From: an uncultured Allobosea sp. | Lineage (GTDB): Bacteria; Pseudomonadota; Alphaproteobacteria; Rhizobiales; Beijerinckiaceae | Assembly (NCBI RefSeq): GCF_945957345.1 | Contig: NZ_CAMFKW010000002.1 | Coordinates: 115,875 to 179,874, forward strand | Direction of reading: 5' to 3' | Length of the DNA stretch: 64,000 bases | Part shown: one piece after another, positions 1 to 8,402 of the stretch | Numbering within the stretch: position 1 is the stretch's first letter | Layout: each line of letters opens with the position of its first letter | Notes under the pieces: generated by a model | Databases searched by the model: none | Told to the model about the DNA's origin: nothing | What the model saw: only the letters and a program-made list of their open reading frames with translations | Made by a program: the position numbers and the translations under genes

Positions 1-2
1 GG

Positions 3-539
3 ATGGCGGTGAGTGGCTACACCACCTTCCTGCGCGGCACGCCGCTGCTGTGCCAGCTCTTCCTCGTCTATTACGGCTTCGGGCAGTTCCGCGAGTTCTG
101 GCAGGATACCGGCCTGTGGTGGTTCTTCCGCGAGCCGTTCTACTGCGCGGCCTTCACCTTCACGATCAACACGGCGGCCTATCAGGCGGAAATCCTGCGC
201 GGCGCCATCCAGTCGGTCCCGCGCGGACAGTTCGAGGGGGCGCTGTCGCTCGGCCTGCACCGCTGGGCGACGCTTCGCCTCGTCGTGCTGCCGCAGGCGA
301 TGATCCTGGCTTTGCGTCCGCTCGGCAACGAGCTGATCGTGATGATCAAGTCGAGCGCGATCGTCTCGCTGGTGACGCTGTTCGACCTGATGGGCGCGAC
401 ACGGCTGGCCTTCGCCCGCTCCTTCGACCTCTCGATCTATCTCTATGCCGCGCTGATCTATCTCGTGCTGGTCGAGATCATCCGCCGCGTCTGGGACAAG
501 CTGGAGATCAGGCTGAGCCGGCACATGGCGTTGCGCTGA
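3..539 (+). CDS. Polar amino-acid ABC transporter permease (5' end cut off)
   Basis: Membrane permease subunit of a polar amino-acid ABC importer of the HisM/GlnP type. The reading frame is open to the window edge and family members are about 220-270 residues, so the first 50-90 residues probably lie outside; the ATG at 3 is likely internal. The EAA loop that contacts the ATPase is visible (EILRGAIQSVPRGQFEGA followed by LGLHRWATLRLVVLPQA), then two further hydrophobic helices and a short basic tail. Substrate cannot be told. The partner ATPase and binding protein must lie to the left, because the next gene is convergent. Confidence 0.9.
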   Translation: MAVSGYTTFLRGTPLLCQLFLVYYGFGQFREFWQDTGLWWFFREPFYCAAFTFTINTAAYQAEILRGAIQSVPRGQFEGALSLGLHRWATLRLVVLPQAMILALRPLGNELIVMIKSSAIVSLVTLFDLMGATRLAFARSFDLSIYLYAALIYLVLVEIIRRVWDKLEIRLSRHMALR

Positions 540-546
540 CCCGGTC

Positions 547-1299
547 TCAGCCGGGCAGGGTCAGCACCACCGCGCCGCGCGGCGTCGCGACGACGGTGTG
601 CTCGTACTGGACGGTGGGCGCGCAAGGATCGCTGTAGAGCGTCCAGCGATCGCCGTCGGCATTCTCGGCCCAATCCGCGCCCAGCGACAGGAACGGCTCG
701 ACGGTGAAGACGAGCCCGTTCGTCATGGTCCGGCGCTCGCTGCGATCGGGCCAGGTCGCGATCTCCGTCGGCTCCTCGTGGAGCGAGCGGCCGACGCCAT
801 GGCTCGCGAGATTGCGCACCAGCGTATAGCCGTTCTTCGCGGCGAAGCGCCCGACGGCTTGACCGATACCGGCGAGCGGCTTGCCGGCGCCGACCTGCCC
901 GATCCCGGCCCAGAGCGCGCGCCGGCCATCGCGGCAGAGCCGCTCCAGCTTCGGCTTGACCGGCGGCACGGCGAAGGACGCGCCCGTATCGGCGAAGAAG
1001 CCGTTCTTCTCGGCAGAGACGTCGATATTGACGAGGTCGCCCGCGAGGATGCGCCGCTCTCCGGGGATGCCGTGGGCGATCTCCTCGTTGACGCTGATGC
1101 AGGTCGCGCCGGGGAATTCATAGGCGAGCTCCGGGGCAGGGCGCGCGTCATGGCGTTCGAGATAGTCCTGGCCGATCGCGTCGAGCTCGGCCGTGGTCAT
1201 GCCGGGTTCGATCGCCTTGCCCATCGCCGCGAGCGCGCGGGCCACGATGCCGCCGATCTCCTTCAGCGCCTGCAATTCGTCGTCGTTCGATATCGTCAT
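547..1299 (-). CDS. map: Type I methionine aminopeptidase
   Basis: Cytosolic metalloprotease that removes the initiator methionine from nascent proteins. The full set of pita-bread metal ligands is present: Asp93 (VNID), Asp104 (FFAD), His167 (ASHGVG), Glu201 (FTVEP) and Glu233 (YEHTV), plus the substrate-binding His76 (IAHGIPG). At 250 residues it is the usual length for a type Ia enzyme without an N-terminal zinc finger. It is convergent with the ABC permease, with only 7 bases between the stops. It is not next to ribosomal genes, so it could be a second copy. Confidence 0.93.
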   Translation of the reverse strand: MTISNDDELQALKEIGGIVARALAAMGKAIEPGMTTAELDAIGQDYLERHDARPAPELAYEFPGATCISVNEEIAHGIPGERRILAGDLVNIDVSAEKNGFFADTGASFAVPPVKPKLERLCRDGRRALWAGIGQVGAGKPLAGIGQAVGRFAAKNGYTLVRNLASHGVGRSLHEEPTEIATWPDRSERRTMTNGLVFTVEPFLSLGADWAENADGDRWTLYSDPCAPTVQYEHTVVATPRGAVVLTLPG

Positions 1300-1432
1300 G
1301 CACCGGAGCTAAGCCGCGCGCCTCATGCCCGCAAGGGAAAAGCCGCATGGGCGGATGGCGTGCAATCGCCTTCCCCGTCCGGCGCCTGCACGCTAAAGCG
1401 GGATCATCTTCGGAGAAAAGCGGGAGTTCGGC

Positions 1433-2299
1433 ATGGCCAAAGTCGCATTCATCGGTCTCGGCGTGATGGGGTTCCCCATGGCCGGCCATCTCAAGGCCAA
1501 GGGTCATGAGGTCACCGTCTACAACCGCAACCCGACGAAAGCGCAGGAATGGGTCTCCCGCCATGGCGGCGTCTCGGCGCCGACCCCGGCCGATGCCGCC
1601 AAGGGCCAGGAGATCGTCTTCTGCTGCGTCGGCAACGATGACGACCTCCGCTCGGTGACAACAGGAGAGAACGGCGCCTTTGCCGGCATGGAGAAAGGCG
1701 CGGTCTTCGTCGACCACACCACGGCTTCCGCCAATGTCGCGCGCGAACTCTATGAGGCGGCGAAGCAGGGCGGCTTCGGCTTCGTCGACGCGCCCGTCTC
1801 GGGCGGGCAGGCCGGCGCCGAGAACGGTGTGCTGACCGTGATGTGCGGCGGTGAGCCCGAGACCTATGCCCGCGTCGAGCCGGTGATCGCGAGCTTCGCG
1901 CGCATGTGCAAGCTGATGGGCCCGGCCGGCTCCGGTCAGCTCACCAAGATGGTCAACCAGATCTGCATCGCCGGTCTCGTCCAGGGCCTGTCGGAGGGCG
2001 TGCATTTCGCCAAGCGTGCCGGGCTCGATGTCGAGACCATGCTGGAGGTTATCTCCAAGGGCGCCGCCGGCTCGTGGCAGATGGAGAACCGCGGCAAGAC
2101 CATGAACCAGAACAAGTTCGATTTCGGCTTCGCCGTCGACTGGATGCGCAAGGATCTCGGGATCGTCCTGGACGAGGGCCGCCGCAACGGCGCGCAGCTC
2201 CCGGTCACCGCGCTGGTCGACCAGTTCTATGCCGAGGTCCAGAAGATGGGCGGCAATCGCTGGGATACGTCGAGCCTGATTGCCCGTCTCGAAGGCTGA
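1433..2299 (+). CDS. NAD(P)-dependent beta-hydroxyacid dehydrogenase
   Basis: Cytosolic oxidoreductase of the 3-hydroxyisobutyrate dehydrogenase/tartronate-semialdehyde reductase/GLYR family, 288 residues. The N-terminal Rossmann motif (GLGVMGFPMAGHL) starts at residue 7. The substrate loop DAPVSGGQAGAENG follows near residue 121, and the helix with the catalytic lysine (GSGQLTKMVNQ) lies near residue 165. A GGGAG Shine-Dalgarno sits 6-10 bases before the ATG. No neighbour shares a pathway, so the physiological substrate is open; serine/glyoxylate or valine metabolism are the family options. Confidence 0.88.
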   Translation: MAKVAFIGLGVMGFPMAGHLKAKGHEVTVYNRNPTKAQEWVSRHGGVSAPTPADAAKGQEIVFCCVGNDDDLRSVTTGENGAFAGMEKGAVFVDHTTASANVARELYEAAKQGGFGFVDAPVSGGQAGAENGVLTVMCGGEPETYARVEPVIASFARMCKLMGPAGSGQLTKMVNQICIAGLVQGLSEGVHFAKRAGLDVETMLEVISKGAAGSWQMENRGKTMNQNKFDFGFAVDWMRKDLGIVLDEGRRNGAQLPVTALVDQFYAEVQKMGGNRWDTSSLIARLEG

Positions 2300-2320
2300 G
2301 ATTGCGCCGGCTCGGTCCGC

Positions 2321-3511
2321 TCAGGTCGCCGGGCCCGGACGCTTCTTCACGAAAGTGACGGCGACCAGCCCGGCCGTCGTCAGAAGCCAGACGAACAGAT
2401 TCATCGATTGCGGCCAAAGCGTCACCAGCCAGCTGATCAGCACGGTGAGTGCCGCACTGAAGCCGAGCTGGGTCGCGCCTAGTAGACCGGCTGCCGAGCC
2501 GGCCAGCTCCGGACGGGCCGAGAGCGCCTCGGCCGTAGCCCCTGGGATCGTCATGCCGTTGCCGACCGCGTTCACGGCCAAGGGCAGGAACAGCGCGAGC
2601 GGCGACCACCAGGGCGTGAACGACAGGGCGAGCGCCACTGCGGTCCCGAAAAAGGAGATCACCAGGCCGCGGCGCACCATCGTCTGCGTGCCGACGCGCA
2701 CCGCCAGCCGCGACATGGCGAAGTTGCCGATCATGTAGCCGAGCGCGTTCAGGATGAAATAGGCGCCGTAGACATCCGAGCCGCGCCCCATCGTCTCGAC
2801 GACGATATAGGGCGTCGCGGCGATGAAGACGAAAAAGGCCGACGAGGCGGACGAGCTCGCCGCGACGTTCAGCATGAACTCGCGGTTCCGCACGAGTTCC
2901 GGAAAGACGCTGAAGACGCCGAAAAGCGAACTCTGCTGGCCGAGATTGGGCGCGGTTTCGGGCAGGCGCGCGAGCGTGAAGACGAGCACCGCGCCACCGA
3001 ACAGCGTCATGAACCAGAAGATCGCGCGCCAGCCGAAGGCGGTCTCGATCTGGCCGCCGAGCCAGGGCGCGAGCATCGGCGCCACCACCATCACCATGGT
3101 GACGGTGGCGATCTGGCTCGCGGCGTGGTCGCGATCGGCGGTGTCGCGGATGATGGCGCGCGACAACGCGAAGACGGCCCCGCCACCGGCGCCTTCCAGC
3201 ACGCGTGCGATCAGCAGGATATGCGTGGTGGGGGCGAGCGCTCCGAGCACCGAGCCCAGCACGAACAGCGCCGTCCCCGCATTGACGCACGGGCGGCGGC
3301 CGAAGCGGTCGGAGAGCGGCCCGATGACGAGCTGCGTCAGCGCGACCGCGACCAGGAACAGCGTCAGCGTGAGCTGGATCGTGGCGTAGTTCGAGGTGAA
3401 ATGCCGGGCAAGCGCCGGCGTCGCCGGGGCGAGCAGGTTGAGCGCGATCGGCTGCAGCGCCGAGATCGCGACGAGGATCGCGAGCGTGGGCTTGATTGCC
3501 GCCGTCGTCAC
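2321..3511 (-). CDS. Bcr/CflA-family MFS drug exporter
   Basis: Inner-membrane major facilitator, 396 residues with about 12 hydrophobic helices, related to Bcr/CflA multidrug exporters. The MFS signature GPLSDRFGRRP lies between helices 2 and 3. The frame stays open far upstream, but the GTG at 3511 is chosen because it overlaps the stop of the upstream EamA gene in a GTGA arrangement and places the first helix (TLAILVAISALQPIALN) at the N-terminus. It is the last gene of a three-gene leftward operon with the EamA transporter and the N-methyl amino-acid oxidase. Substrate unknown. Confidence 0.85.
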   Translation of the reverse strand: MTTAAIKPTLAILVAISALQPIALNLLAPATPALARHFTSNYATIQLTLTLFLVAVALTQLVIGPLSDRFGRRPCVNAGTALFVLGSVLGALAPTTHILLIARVLEGAGGGAVFALSRAIIRDTADRDHAASQIATVTMVMVVAPMLAPWLGGQIETAFGWRAIFWFMTLFGGAVLVFTLARLPETAPNLGQQSSLFGVFSVFPELVRNREFMLNVAASSSASSAFFVFIAATPYIVVETMGRGSDVYGAYFILNALGYMIGNFAMSRLAVRVGTQTMVRRGLVISFFGTAVALALSFTPWWSPLALFLPLAVNAVGNGMTIPGATAEALSARPELAGSAAGLLGATQLGFSAALTVLISWLVTLWPQSMNLFVWLLTTAGLVAVTFVKKRPGPAT

Positions 3512-4410
3512 GCGGCGCTCTTCCGGGTGAGCTTCAGGTTGGAATCGGGCCGCACGCGCTGCCGGTGCATGGTGTAGAGCCCGCTGCCGACGATCAGTGC
3601 GACGCCGATGAAGGCGAAGAAGTCCGGCACGTCGCCCCAGACGACGTAGCCGAGCACGGTCGCGAAGACGATGATGGCGTAGCGGTATTGCGAGATCACG
3701 CCGACATCCGTGCGCCGGAAGGCGCTGATGATGAAGAAGGTGCCGATCGTGACGAGCACGGCGGCGACCGCGATATAGACGGTCTGGATGCGCCAGATCG
3801 ACAACCACGTCTCTGTGAAGCCGTAGGCGACGGCAACGAGGCCGACGAGGACCGTCGTGGTCAGCGACACGACCGTCGAGGGAACCTCCGCGCCGATGGT
3901 GCGCGTCGTGAGGTCCCGCCCTGCGACGAGGATGGCGCTGATCACGGCGACGATCGCCGCTGCGTTGAAGGATTCGGCGCCTGGCCGCACCACGAACAAC
4001 ACACCGACGAAACCCACGGTCAGCGCCGCCGCGCGCCGCCAGCCCACCTGCTCGATCCGCAGCACTGCCGCCAGCGCGACGATGAGCAGGGGAGAGGCCA
4101 TGTTGATCGCGGTAAGGTTGGCGAGCGGCATTAGCCCGAGCGACCAACCGAAGGTTAGCGCGCTGAAGGCCTCGAGGAGGCCTCGCTGCAGAACACGAGG
4201 GCGAAGGACCATGTGGAGCCGGTCGCTTTCCCGCGCGGCGAAGACGAGTGCGAAGCCGACGACAACGGCGAACGATGCCCGGATGGTGATCGCCTGCCCG
4301 GCCGGATAGACCTCACGGGCGAGCTTCATGAACACATCGTTGACGACGAAAAGCGACATCGCGACGAGCATGAAGACGATGCCGCGGCGGTTTTCGGCTG
4401 CGCTGGCCAA
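3508..4410 (-). CDS. EamA/DMT-family membrane transporter
   Basis: Inner-membrane transporter of the drug/metabolite superfamily, 300 residues with about ten hydrophobic helices arranged as two EamA repeats. The first starts VFMLVAMSLFVVNDVFMK and the second lies around residues 150-290. Family members usually export amino acids or other metabolites. It lies 25 bases downstream of the FAD oxidase gene and overlaps the following MFS gene by 4 bases. The operon pairs an amine oxidase with two exporters, which suggests disposal of a methylated amino compound or its product, but this is inference. Confidence 0.88.
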   Translation of the reverse strand: MASAAENRRGIVFMLVAMSLFVVNDVFMKLAREVYPAGQAITIRASFAVVVGFALVFAARESDRLHMVLRPRVLQRGLLEAFSALTFGWSLGLMPLANLTAINMASPLLIVALAAVLRIEQVGWRRAAALTVGFVGVLFVVRPGAESFNAAAIVAVISAILVAGRDLTTRTIGAEVPSTVVSLTTTVLVGLVAVAYGFTETWLSIWRIQTVYIAVAAVLVTIGTFFIISAFRRTDVGVISQYRYAIIVFATVLGYVVWGDVPDFFAFIGVALIVGSGLYTMHRQRVRPDSNLKLTRKSAA

Positions 4411-4435
4411 GGGATCGGATCCAGTTCGGGAAGCT

Positions 4436-5575
4436 TCAGGCCGGCAGGCGCGACAGCGAGAATGGTTTCAGGTCGAAGGGGGAATGTCCGGTCGTCGACA
4501 GGTCGGCGAGGATTTCGCCGATCGCGCTCGCGAACTTGAAGCCATGGCCCGAGCAGGCTGAGGCGAAGACGGCCTGCGGCACGCCCGGCACCGTATCGAT
4601 GATGAAGTCTTCGTCCGGCGAGACGGTATAGACGCAGCCCTTCACCGTCAGCGGCTCGCCGGCTGCGTCGGGGAGGTAGCGCGCCAGGCATTCGCGGATC
4701 AGCCTGATCTGGTTCTCGCTCGGCGTGCGGTCCGGTTCGTGCGGATCGATAGGCTCGCGGCCGAAATGCGGCCCGCCGAGCTTGAAGCCCGGATGCTCGT
4801 AGAGCGGAAAACCGTAGAAAGTGCCTTCATCGGCACTGAGGATGAAGACCGGGAAGGCACCTTCGCGGAACAGTTCCGGGCGGCGCGTGGTGAACCAGCC
4901 GATCGCCTGCTTCACCGTGTTGACCTGCTTCGCCAGCGCCGGCACCGCATCTGTGATCCAGCCGCCGGAGGTGATGACGAGCCGCCCGGCCGAGTAGGTG
5001 CCACGTTCTGTGCGGACGATGACGCCGCCTTGTGCCGTGGGAGTCCAGTCCAGCAGAGGCTCGTTGGTGCGGATCTCGGCACCGCGCGACTGCGCCAGCC
5101 CGACATGGGCGTAGATTGCCTTTTCCGAGGCGACGAAGCCGCCATCCGGCTGCCACAGGCCGATATGCCCTTCCGGCAGCTGGAAAGCCGGGAAGCGCCG
5201 CGTCACCTCCGCGCCTTCCAGGACTTCATGCGTCAGCCCGTGGTCGAGACAGGATTGAAGCGAGGATTCGACCGGTCCGCCGCCCTTTGGCGCGAGGTCG
5301 AGCGAGCCCGTGACATGGAGTAGTTTCATGCCGGCCTGCTCGCCGGTCTGCGCCCACAATTCATGCGCGCGCTTCACGATCGGCACGTAATGCGAGCCCT
5401 CGAAATAGGCGAGGCGGATGATCCGGGTGAGGCCGTGGGAAGAGCCCATCGCATGGCCGAGGTCGAAGCGCTCGAGCCCGAGCACCTTGAGCCCGCGCTG
5501 CGCCAGATGCCAGCAGGCCGCGGACCCCATGGCGCCCACACCGGCGACGATGACGTCATAGCTGTGCTGGCTCAT
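4436..5575 (-). CDS. solA: N-methyl-L-tryptophan/sarcosine oxidase-like flavoenzyme
   Basis: FAD-dependent oxidase of the monomeric sarcosine oxidase/N-methyltryptophan oxidase family, which demethylates N-methyl amino acids and yields formaldehyde and hydrogen peroxide. The N-terminal dinucleotide motif AGVGAMGSAACWHLAQRG lies at residues 11-28. GSSHGLTRIIR follows, and the C-terminal KGCVYTVSPDEDF near residue 312 carries the cysteine that binds FAD covalently in this family. SGHGFKFA near the end completes the flavin site. The start at 5575 (MSQHSYDVIV) puts the Rossmann strand at the N-terminus; longer in-frame starts up to 5650 look unlikely. First gene of the operon with the EamA and MFS exporters. 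Confidence 0.82.
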   Translation of the reverse strand: MSQHSYDVIVAGVGAMGSAACWHLAQRGLKVLGLERFDLGHAMGSSHGLTRIIRLAYFEGSHYVPIVKRAHELWAQTGEQAGMKLLHVTGSLDLAPKGGGPVESSLQSCLDHGLTHEVLEGAEVTRRFPAFQLPEGHIGLWQPDGGFVASEKAIYAHVGLAQSRGAEIRTNEPLLDWTPTAQGGVIVRTERGTYSAGRLVITSGGWITDAVPALAKQVNTVKQAIGWFTTRRPELFREGAFPVFILSADEGTFYGFPLYEHPGFKLGGPHFGREPIDPHEPDRTPSENQIRLIRECLARYLPDAAGEPLTVKGCVYTVSPDEDFIIDTVPGVPQAVFASACSGHGFKFASAIGEILADLSTTGHSPFDLKPFSLSRLPA

Positions 5576-5739
5576 GGGCGTCTGTCCATTTGGCGCGGAA
5601 AATCCAGCCATACAGGGGCGAGGGACGTGGGTCCAATGCGTCTCCGGCAAGGGCGCCGTGCGGCGGCGTGGAAGCTTTTGTTAACGGGCCGGCACCATAA
5701 CCGGACACGGGCTTGACCTATGGTGAGACTGGGCAGGGG

Positions 5740-7506
5740 ATGCAGGGCAGGATTCGACGTTGGCTGGGCGCCCGAAATGCGGTGGAGGACATCCCCGCGG
5801 CGCCGGTGCCGGCGGTGGAGGCCACGGCCCACCAGGCTTCCATCCAGCTTCATGACGCCTCCACCCATGATGCCGTTGACGATATCGAGCGCGACATCCT
5901 CTCTGCGATGCAGCGGCTGACGAAGGAGCTCGGCGAGGTCGAGCAGCGCTCGGCCGAGTCCGAGAGCGGCTCGCGCACCATCCTCGAGAATGCCGGCAGC
6001 ATGCGCATGGCCGTGAGCGCCGCCAGCGAGAATGCTTCCGCGCTCGCCGCCGCGACCCATCAGGTCTCGCAGGCGGCGGAAGAGGTCGACGGGGCGATGG
6101 TGAGTGTCCGCGACAGGCTCGACGCCGCGGTGCTGCGCGCCGGTGAGGCTGCGCTGATGCTGGACGGCCTGGCGTCGGCGACCGGCGAGATCCGGGGCAT
6201 CGTCGATTCGATCGCCGAAATCGCACGCCAGACCAATCTCCTGGCGCTCAATGCGGCGATCGAGGCGGCCCGCGCCGGCGAGGCCGGGCGCGGCTTCGGT
6301 GTCGTCGCGCATGAGGTGAAGTCCCTCTCCGTCGAGGTCAGCGAGGCCGTCGGCCATATCCGCGAGCGCGTGGACCGTCTGACGCGCGCAGCCCAGGGCT
6401 CGACCGGCATCGTCAACGACACCTTGCAGATCGTGCGTGATGTCAATCCGATCATGGCGACGATCGGCAAGGCTTCGCAGGAGCAGGCCAGTTCGACCGC
6501 GGAACTCTCCCGGAATGCGCGGGAAGCAGCCCTGTTCGTGGAAGGCGTCGCGCGCCGCGCCGACGAAATCGACCGCATCGCCCATGAGACGGTCGCGGAG
6601 AGCGAGCGCGCCCGCCGGGCGACGCAGAAGGGCAGTCGCCTCGTCGGCAACATGCTCAGGCGCTTCAAGCCGGCACTGCGCCATTCGGCTTTTGCGGACC
6701 GGCGCCGCTTCGACCGCTTTCCCACGGCGCGCAATGCGCATCTCGCTGTCGGCGGGATCGATATTGCCGGACGGCTCGTCGATCTCGGCCGGGGCGGTGC
6801 CTTGCTGGCCGGCTCGCCTCAGGCGCGTCTGCCGATCGGCGGCGCAGGCGTGGTCACGATCGAGGGACTGCCGCCGTTGCCCTGCCGCATGACCGGTGTC
6901 AGCGAGCATGGGCTGCATATCGCCTTCGCTGGTGATGCCGCGGCCGGCTGTGATGCGCTGGCAGGCATGATCGAGGATATCGAACGCTCCTATCGCCCGC
7001 TGATCGAGCGGGCACAGGATTTCGCCCGCGAGGTCGCGGGAGCGATGGAAGCGGCCATCGATCGAGGTCTGATTTCCGAAGAGGATCTGTTCGACCTCCG
7101 CTATGTCCCGGTGCCCGAAAGCGAGCCCCGGCAATATCTGAGCCCGAGCTTGCCGGCTCTTGAAGCCGTCCTGCCGCCGCTTCTGGCAGGTGCGCTTGCC
7201 GCCGATCGCCGGCTGGTCTTCGCCCTGCCGAGCGATCGCAACGGCTATATGCCGGTCCATCACGTCGATTGGTCCCTGCCGCCGCGCCCCGGCGATCCCG
7301 CCTGGAACGCCGCGCATGCCCGCAACCGGCGGATCGCCGACAGCCGCGTGGGCCTGAGCGCCGGCCGTTCGATCCGCCCCTTCCTCATCCAGCTCAGCCG
7401 GCACGAGCACGAGGATGGCCGTGCCGAATTCCTGAGCGAGATCAACGCGCCACTACGCGTCCGCGGCCGCCACTGGGGCGGCGTGCGAATGGCGTATCGG
7501 CTCTAG
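5740..7506 (+). CDS. Soluble methyl-accepting chemotaxis protein with degenerate PilZ domain
   Basis: Cytoplasmic chemoreceptor; no transmembrane helix is visible. Residues from about 40 to 310 form the coiled coil, with the conserved kinase-control tip [20 protein letters not shown] near residue 160. A PilZ-like domain follows (RRRFDRF, then [11 protein letters not shown]); its second motif has glycine where the consensus D/NxSxxG has serine, so c-di-GMP binding is doubtful. The last 160 residues form a conserved sensory-type domain ([30 protein letters not shown]) known from the C-termini of some proteobacterial MCPs. The start may be the ATG at 5740 or a TTG at 5713. No che genes are nearby. 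Confidence 0.85.
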   Translation: MQGRIRRWLGARNAVEDIPAAPVPAVEATAHQASIQLHDASTHDAVDDIERDILSAMQRLTKELGEVEQRSAESESGSRTILENAGSMRMAVSAASENASALAAATHQVSQAAEEVDGAMVSVRDRLDAAVLRAGEAALMLDGLASATGEIRGIVDSIAEIARQTNLLALNAAIEAARAGEAGRGFGVVAHEVKSLSVEVSEAVGHIRERVDRLTRAAQGSTGIVNDTLQIVRDVNPIMATIGKASQEQASSTAELSRNAREAALFVEGVARRADEIDRIAHETVAESERARRATQKGSRLVGNMLRRFKPALRHSAFADRRRFDRFPTARNAHLAVGGIDIAGRLVDLGRGGALLAGSPQARLPIGGAGVVTIEGLPPLPCRMTGVSEHGLHIAFAGDAAAGCDALAGMIEDIERSYRPLIERAQDFAREVAGAMEAAIDRGLISEEDLFDLRYVPVPESEPRQYLSPSLPALEAVLPPLLAGALAADRRLVFALPSDRNGYMPVHHVDWSLPPRPGDPAWNAAHARNRRIADSRVGLSAGRSIRPFLIQLSRHEHEDGRAEFLSEINAPLRVRGRHWGGVRMAYRL

Positions 7507-7540
7507 AGGGCTGATGTCGCGTTTGCTGAACTGACCCGCC

Positions 7541-7595
7541 TGTCATCCCGTGTCTGCGCAGCAGCGTGCAACGCTGCTGCGCAGACACGGGACCG
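7541..7595. repeat. Palindromic intergenic repeat, family A copy 1
   Basis: Positions 7547-7591 form a perfect inverted repeat: two 21-base arms beginning cccgtgtctgcgc and ending gcgcagacacggg around the 3-base centre gca. The flanks tgtcat and accgc recur in the related copies at 56649-56702 and 56759-56810. The repeat sits between convergent genes, where it could also act as a bidirectional terminator or mRNA 3'-end structure. Confidence 0.85.
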
Positions 7596-7626
7596 CGCAT
7601 TTCAGCGCGGAGAGAGCGGCGCCTCT

Positions 7627-8391
7627 CTACAACCGGTCCCAGCTCACGTTGATCGAGAGCTTCTGAAAGGCCTGCTTCCACAGCGTCGCCGCCTGTTCGA
7701 GCCTCGCCGCATCGTAGACGCCCTGGACCTGATGTACGCTCAGCTCCCAGCCCGACGCGCCCGAATCCTGCCAGACCTTGCCGAGCAGCCGCCGCAGCCG
7801 CTCCGGATCGCGCGCACCGGCTCCGTTGCCGAACATCGTGAACTGGTTCGAGTTCTGCAGCATGTCGGAGACGAGCACGAGCTTGCGGTCGCCGGTCGGG
7901 ACGCGGTTCTCGCGGCGCGAGACGACGTCCCCGATGGCCTCGACGATCGGCGACTGATTGCCCTTGGCCGGCTGGGTCAGCACCGTCAGCGCCTCGTCGA
8001 GCGGCCGGCCGAATTTCTCGACCCATTTGACGTATTCGCGGCGCGGGTTGCCGATCAGCTCGCTCGCCGTCTTGCCGGGGTTGCAGAGCGAGACGAGCGA
8101 TGGGAAGCCGGGCTCGAACACGTCGTTGAAGACATAGATCGACAGCATCCGGTCAGTCGGCAACTCGTCACCGACCTGCTTGACCAGCGTCTTCAGCCGC
8201 TTCGCCTGCACCTCGCTCCACGGATCGGTCTTGTCGACGAGGATCAGCGTGTGGCCGACGGGGCCGGTCTTCGGGCACAGCGTATCCTGGTCGCGCGGCG
8301 GGCCGCGCAGCAGGGAAGGCGCCGCGAAGAAGCCGACAAGGCCAAGCCCGGCGAGCACGGAGGCGACGATCGCCCAGTTCTCGGTCTTCAT
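7627..8391 (-). CDS. Membrane-anchored vWA-like protein of an uncharacterised operon
   Basis: 254 residues. One N-terminal hydrophobic helix (WAIVASVLAGLGLVGFFAA) would anchor the protein in the inner membrane, with the rest outside the cytoplasm. The soluble part has the strand order of a von Willebrand A/Rossmann-like fold: HTLILVDKTDPWS near residue 47, MLSIYVFN, then RKLVLVSDMLQNS. The first strand has DKTDPWS in place of the canonical DxSxS metal site, so metal binding is uncertain. It is the third gene of a leftward operon, 11 bases after the coiled-coil membrane protein. I do not recognise a named family. Confidence 0.72.
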   Translation of the reverse strand: MKTENWAIVASVLAGLGLVGFFAAPSLLRGPPRDQDTLCPKTGPVGHTLILVDKTDPWSEVQAKRLKTLVKQVGDELPTDRMLSIYVFNDVFEPGFPSLVSLCNPGKTASELIGNPRREYVKWVEKFGRPLDEALTVLTQPAKGNQSPIVEAIGDVVSRRENRVPTGDRKLVLVSDMLQNSNQFTMFGNGAGARDPERLRRLLGKVWQDSGASGWELSVHQVQGVYDAARLEQAATLWKQAFQKLSINVSWDRL

Positions 8392-8402
8392 GCCGTCAGC
8401 CT

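Noticed and set aside
3512..4147. Upstream extension of the Bcr/CflA transporter
   Set aside because: It lies antisense-frame within the EamA gene, which has its own full set of membrane helices; the GTG at 3511 is coupled to the EamA stop.
5572..7410. 612-codon open frame on the minus strand opposite the chemoreceptor
   Set aside because: It is antisense to a protein with clear MCP motifs, its translation has no recognisable domain, and long antisense frames are common in GC-rich DNA.
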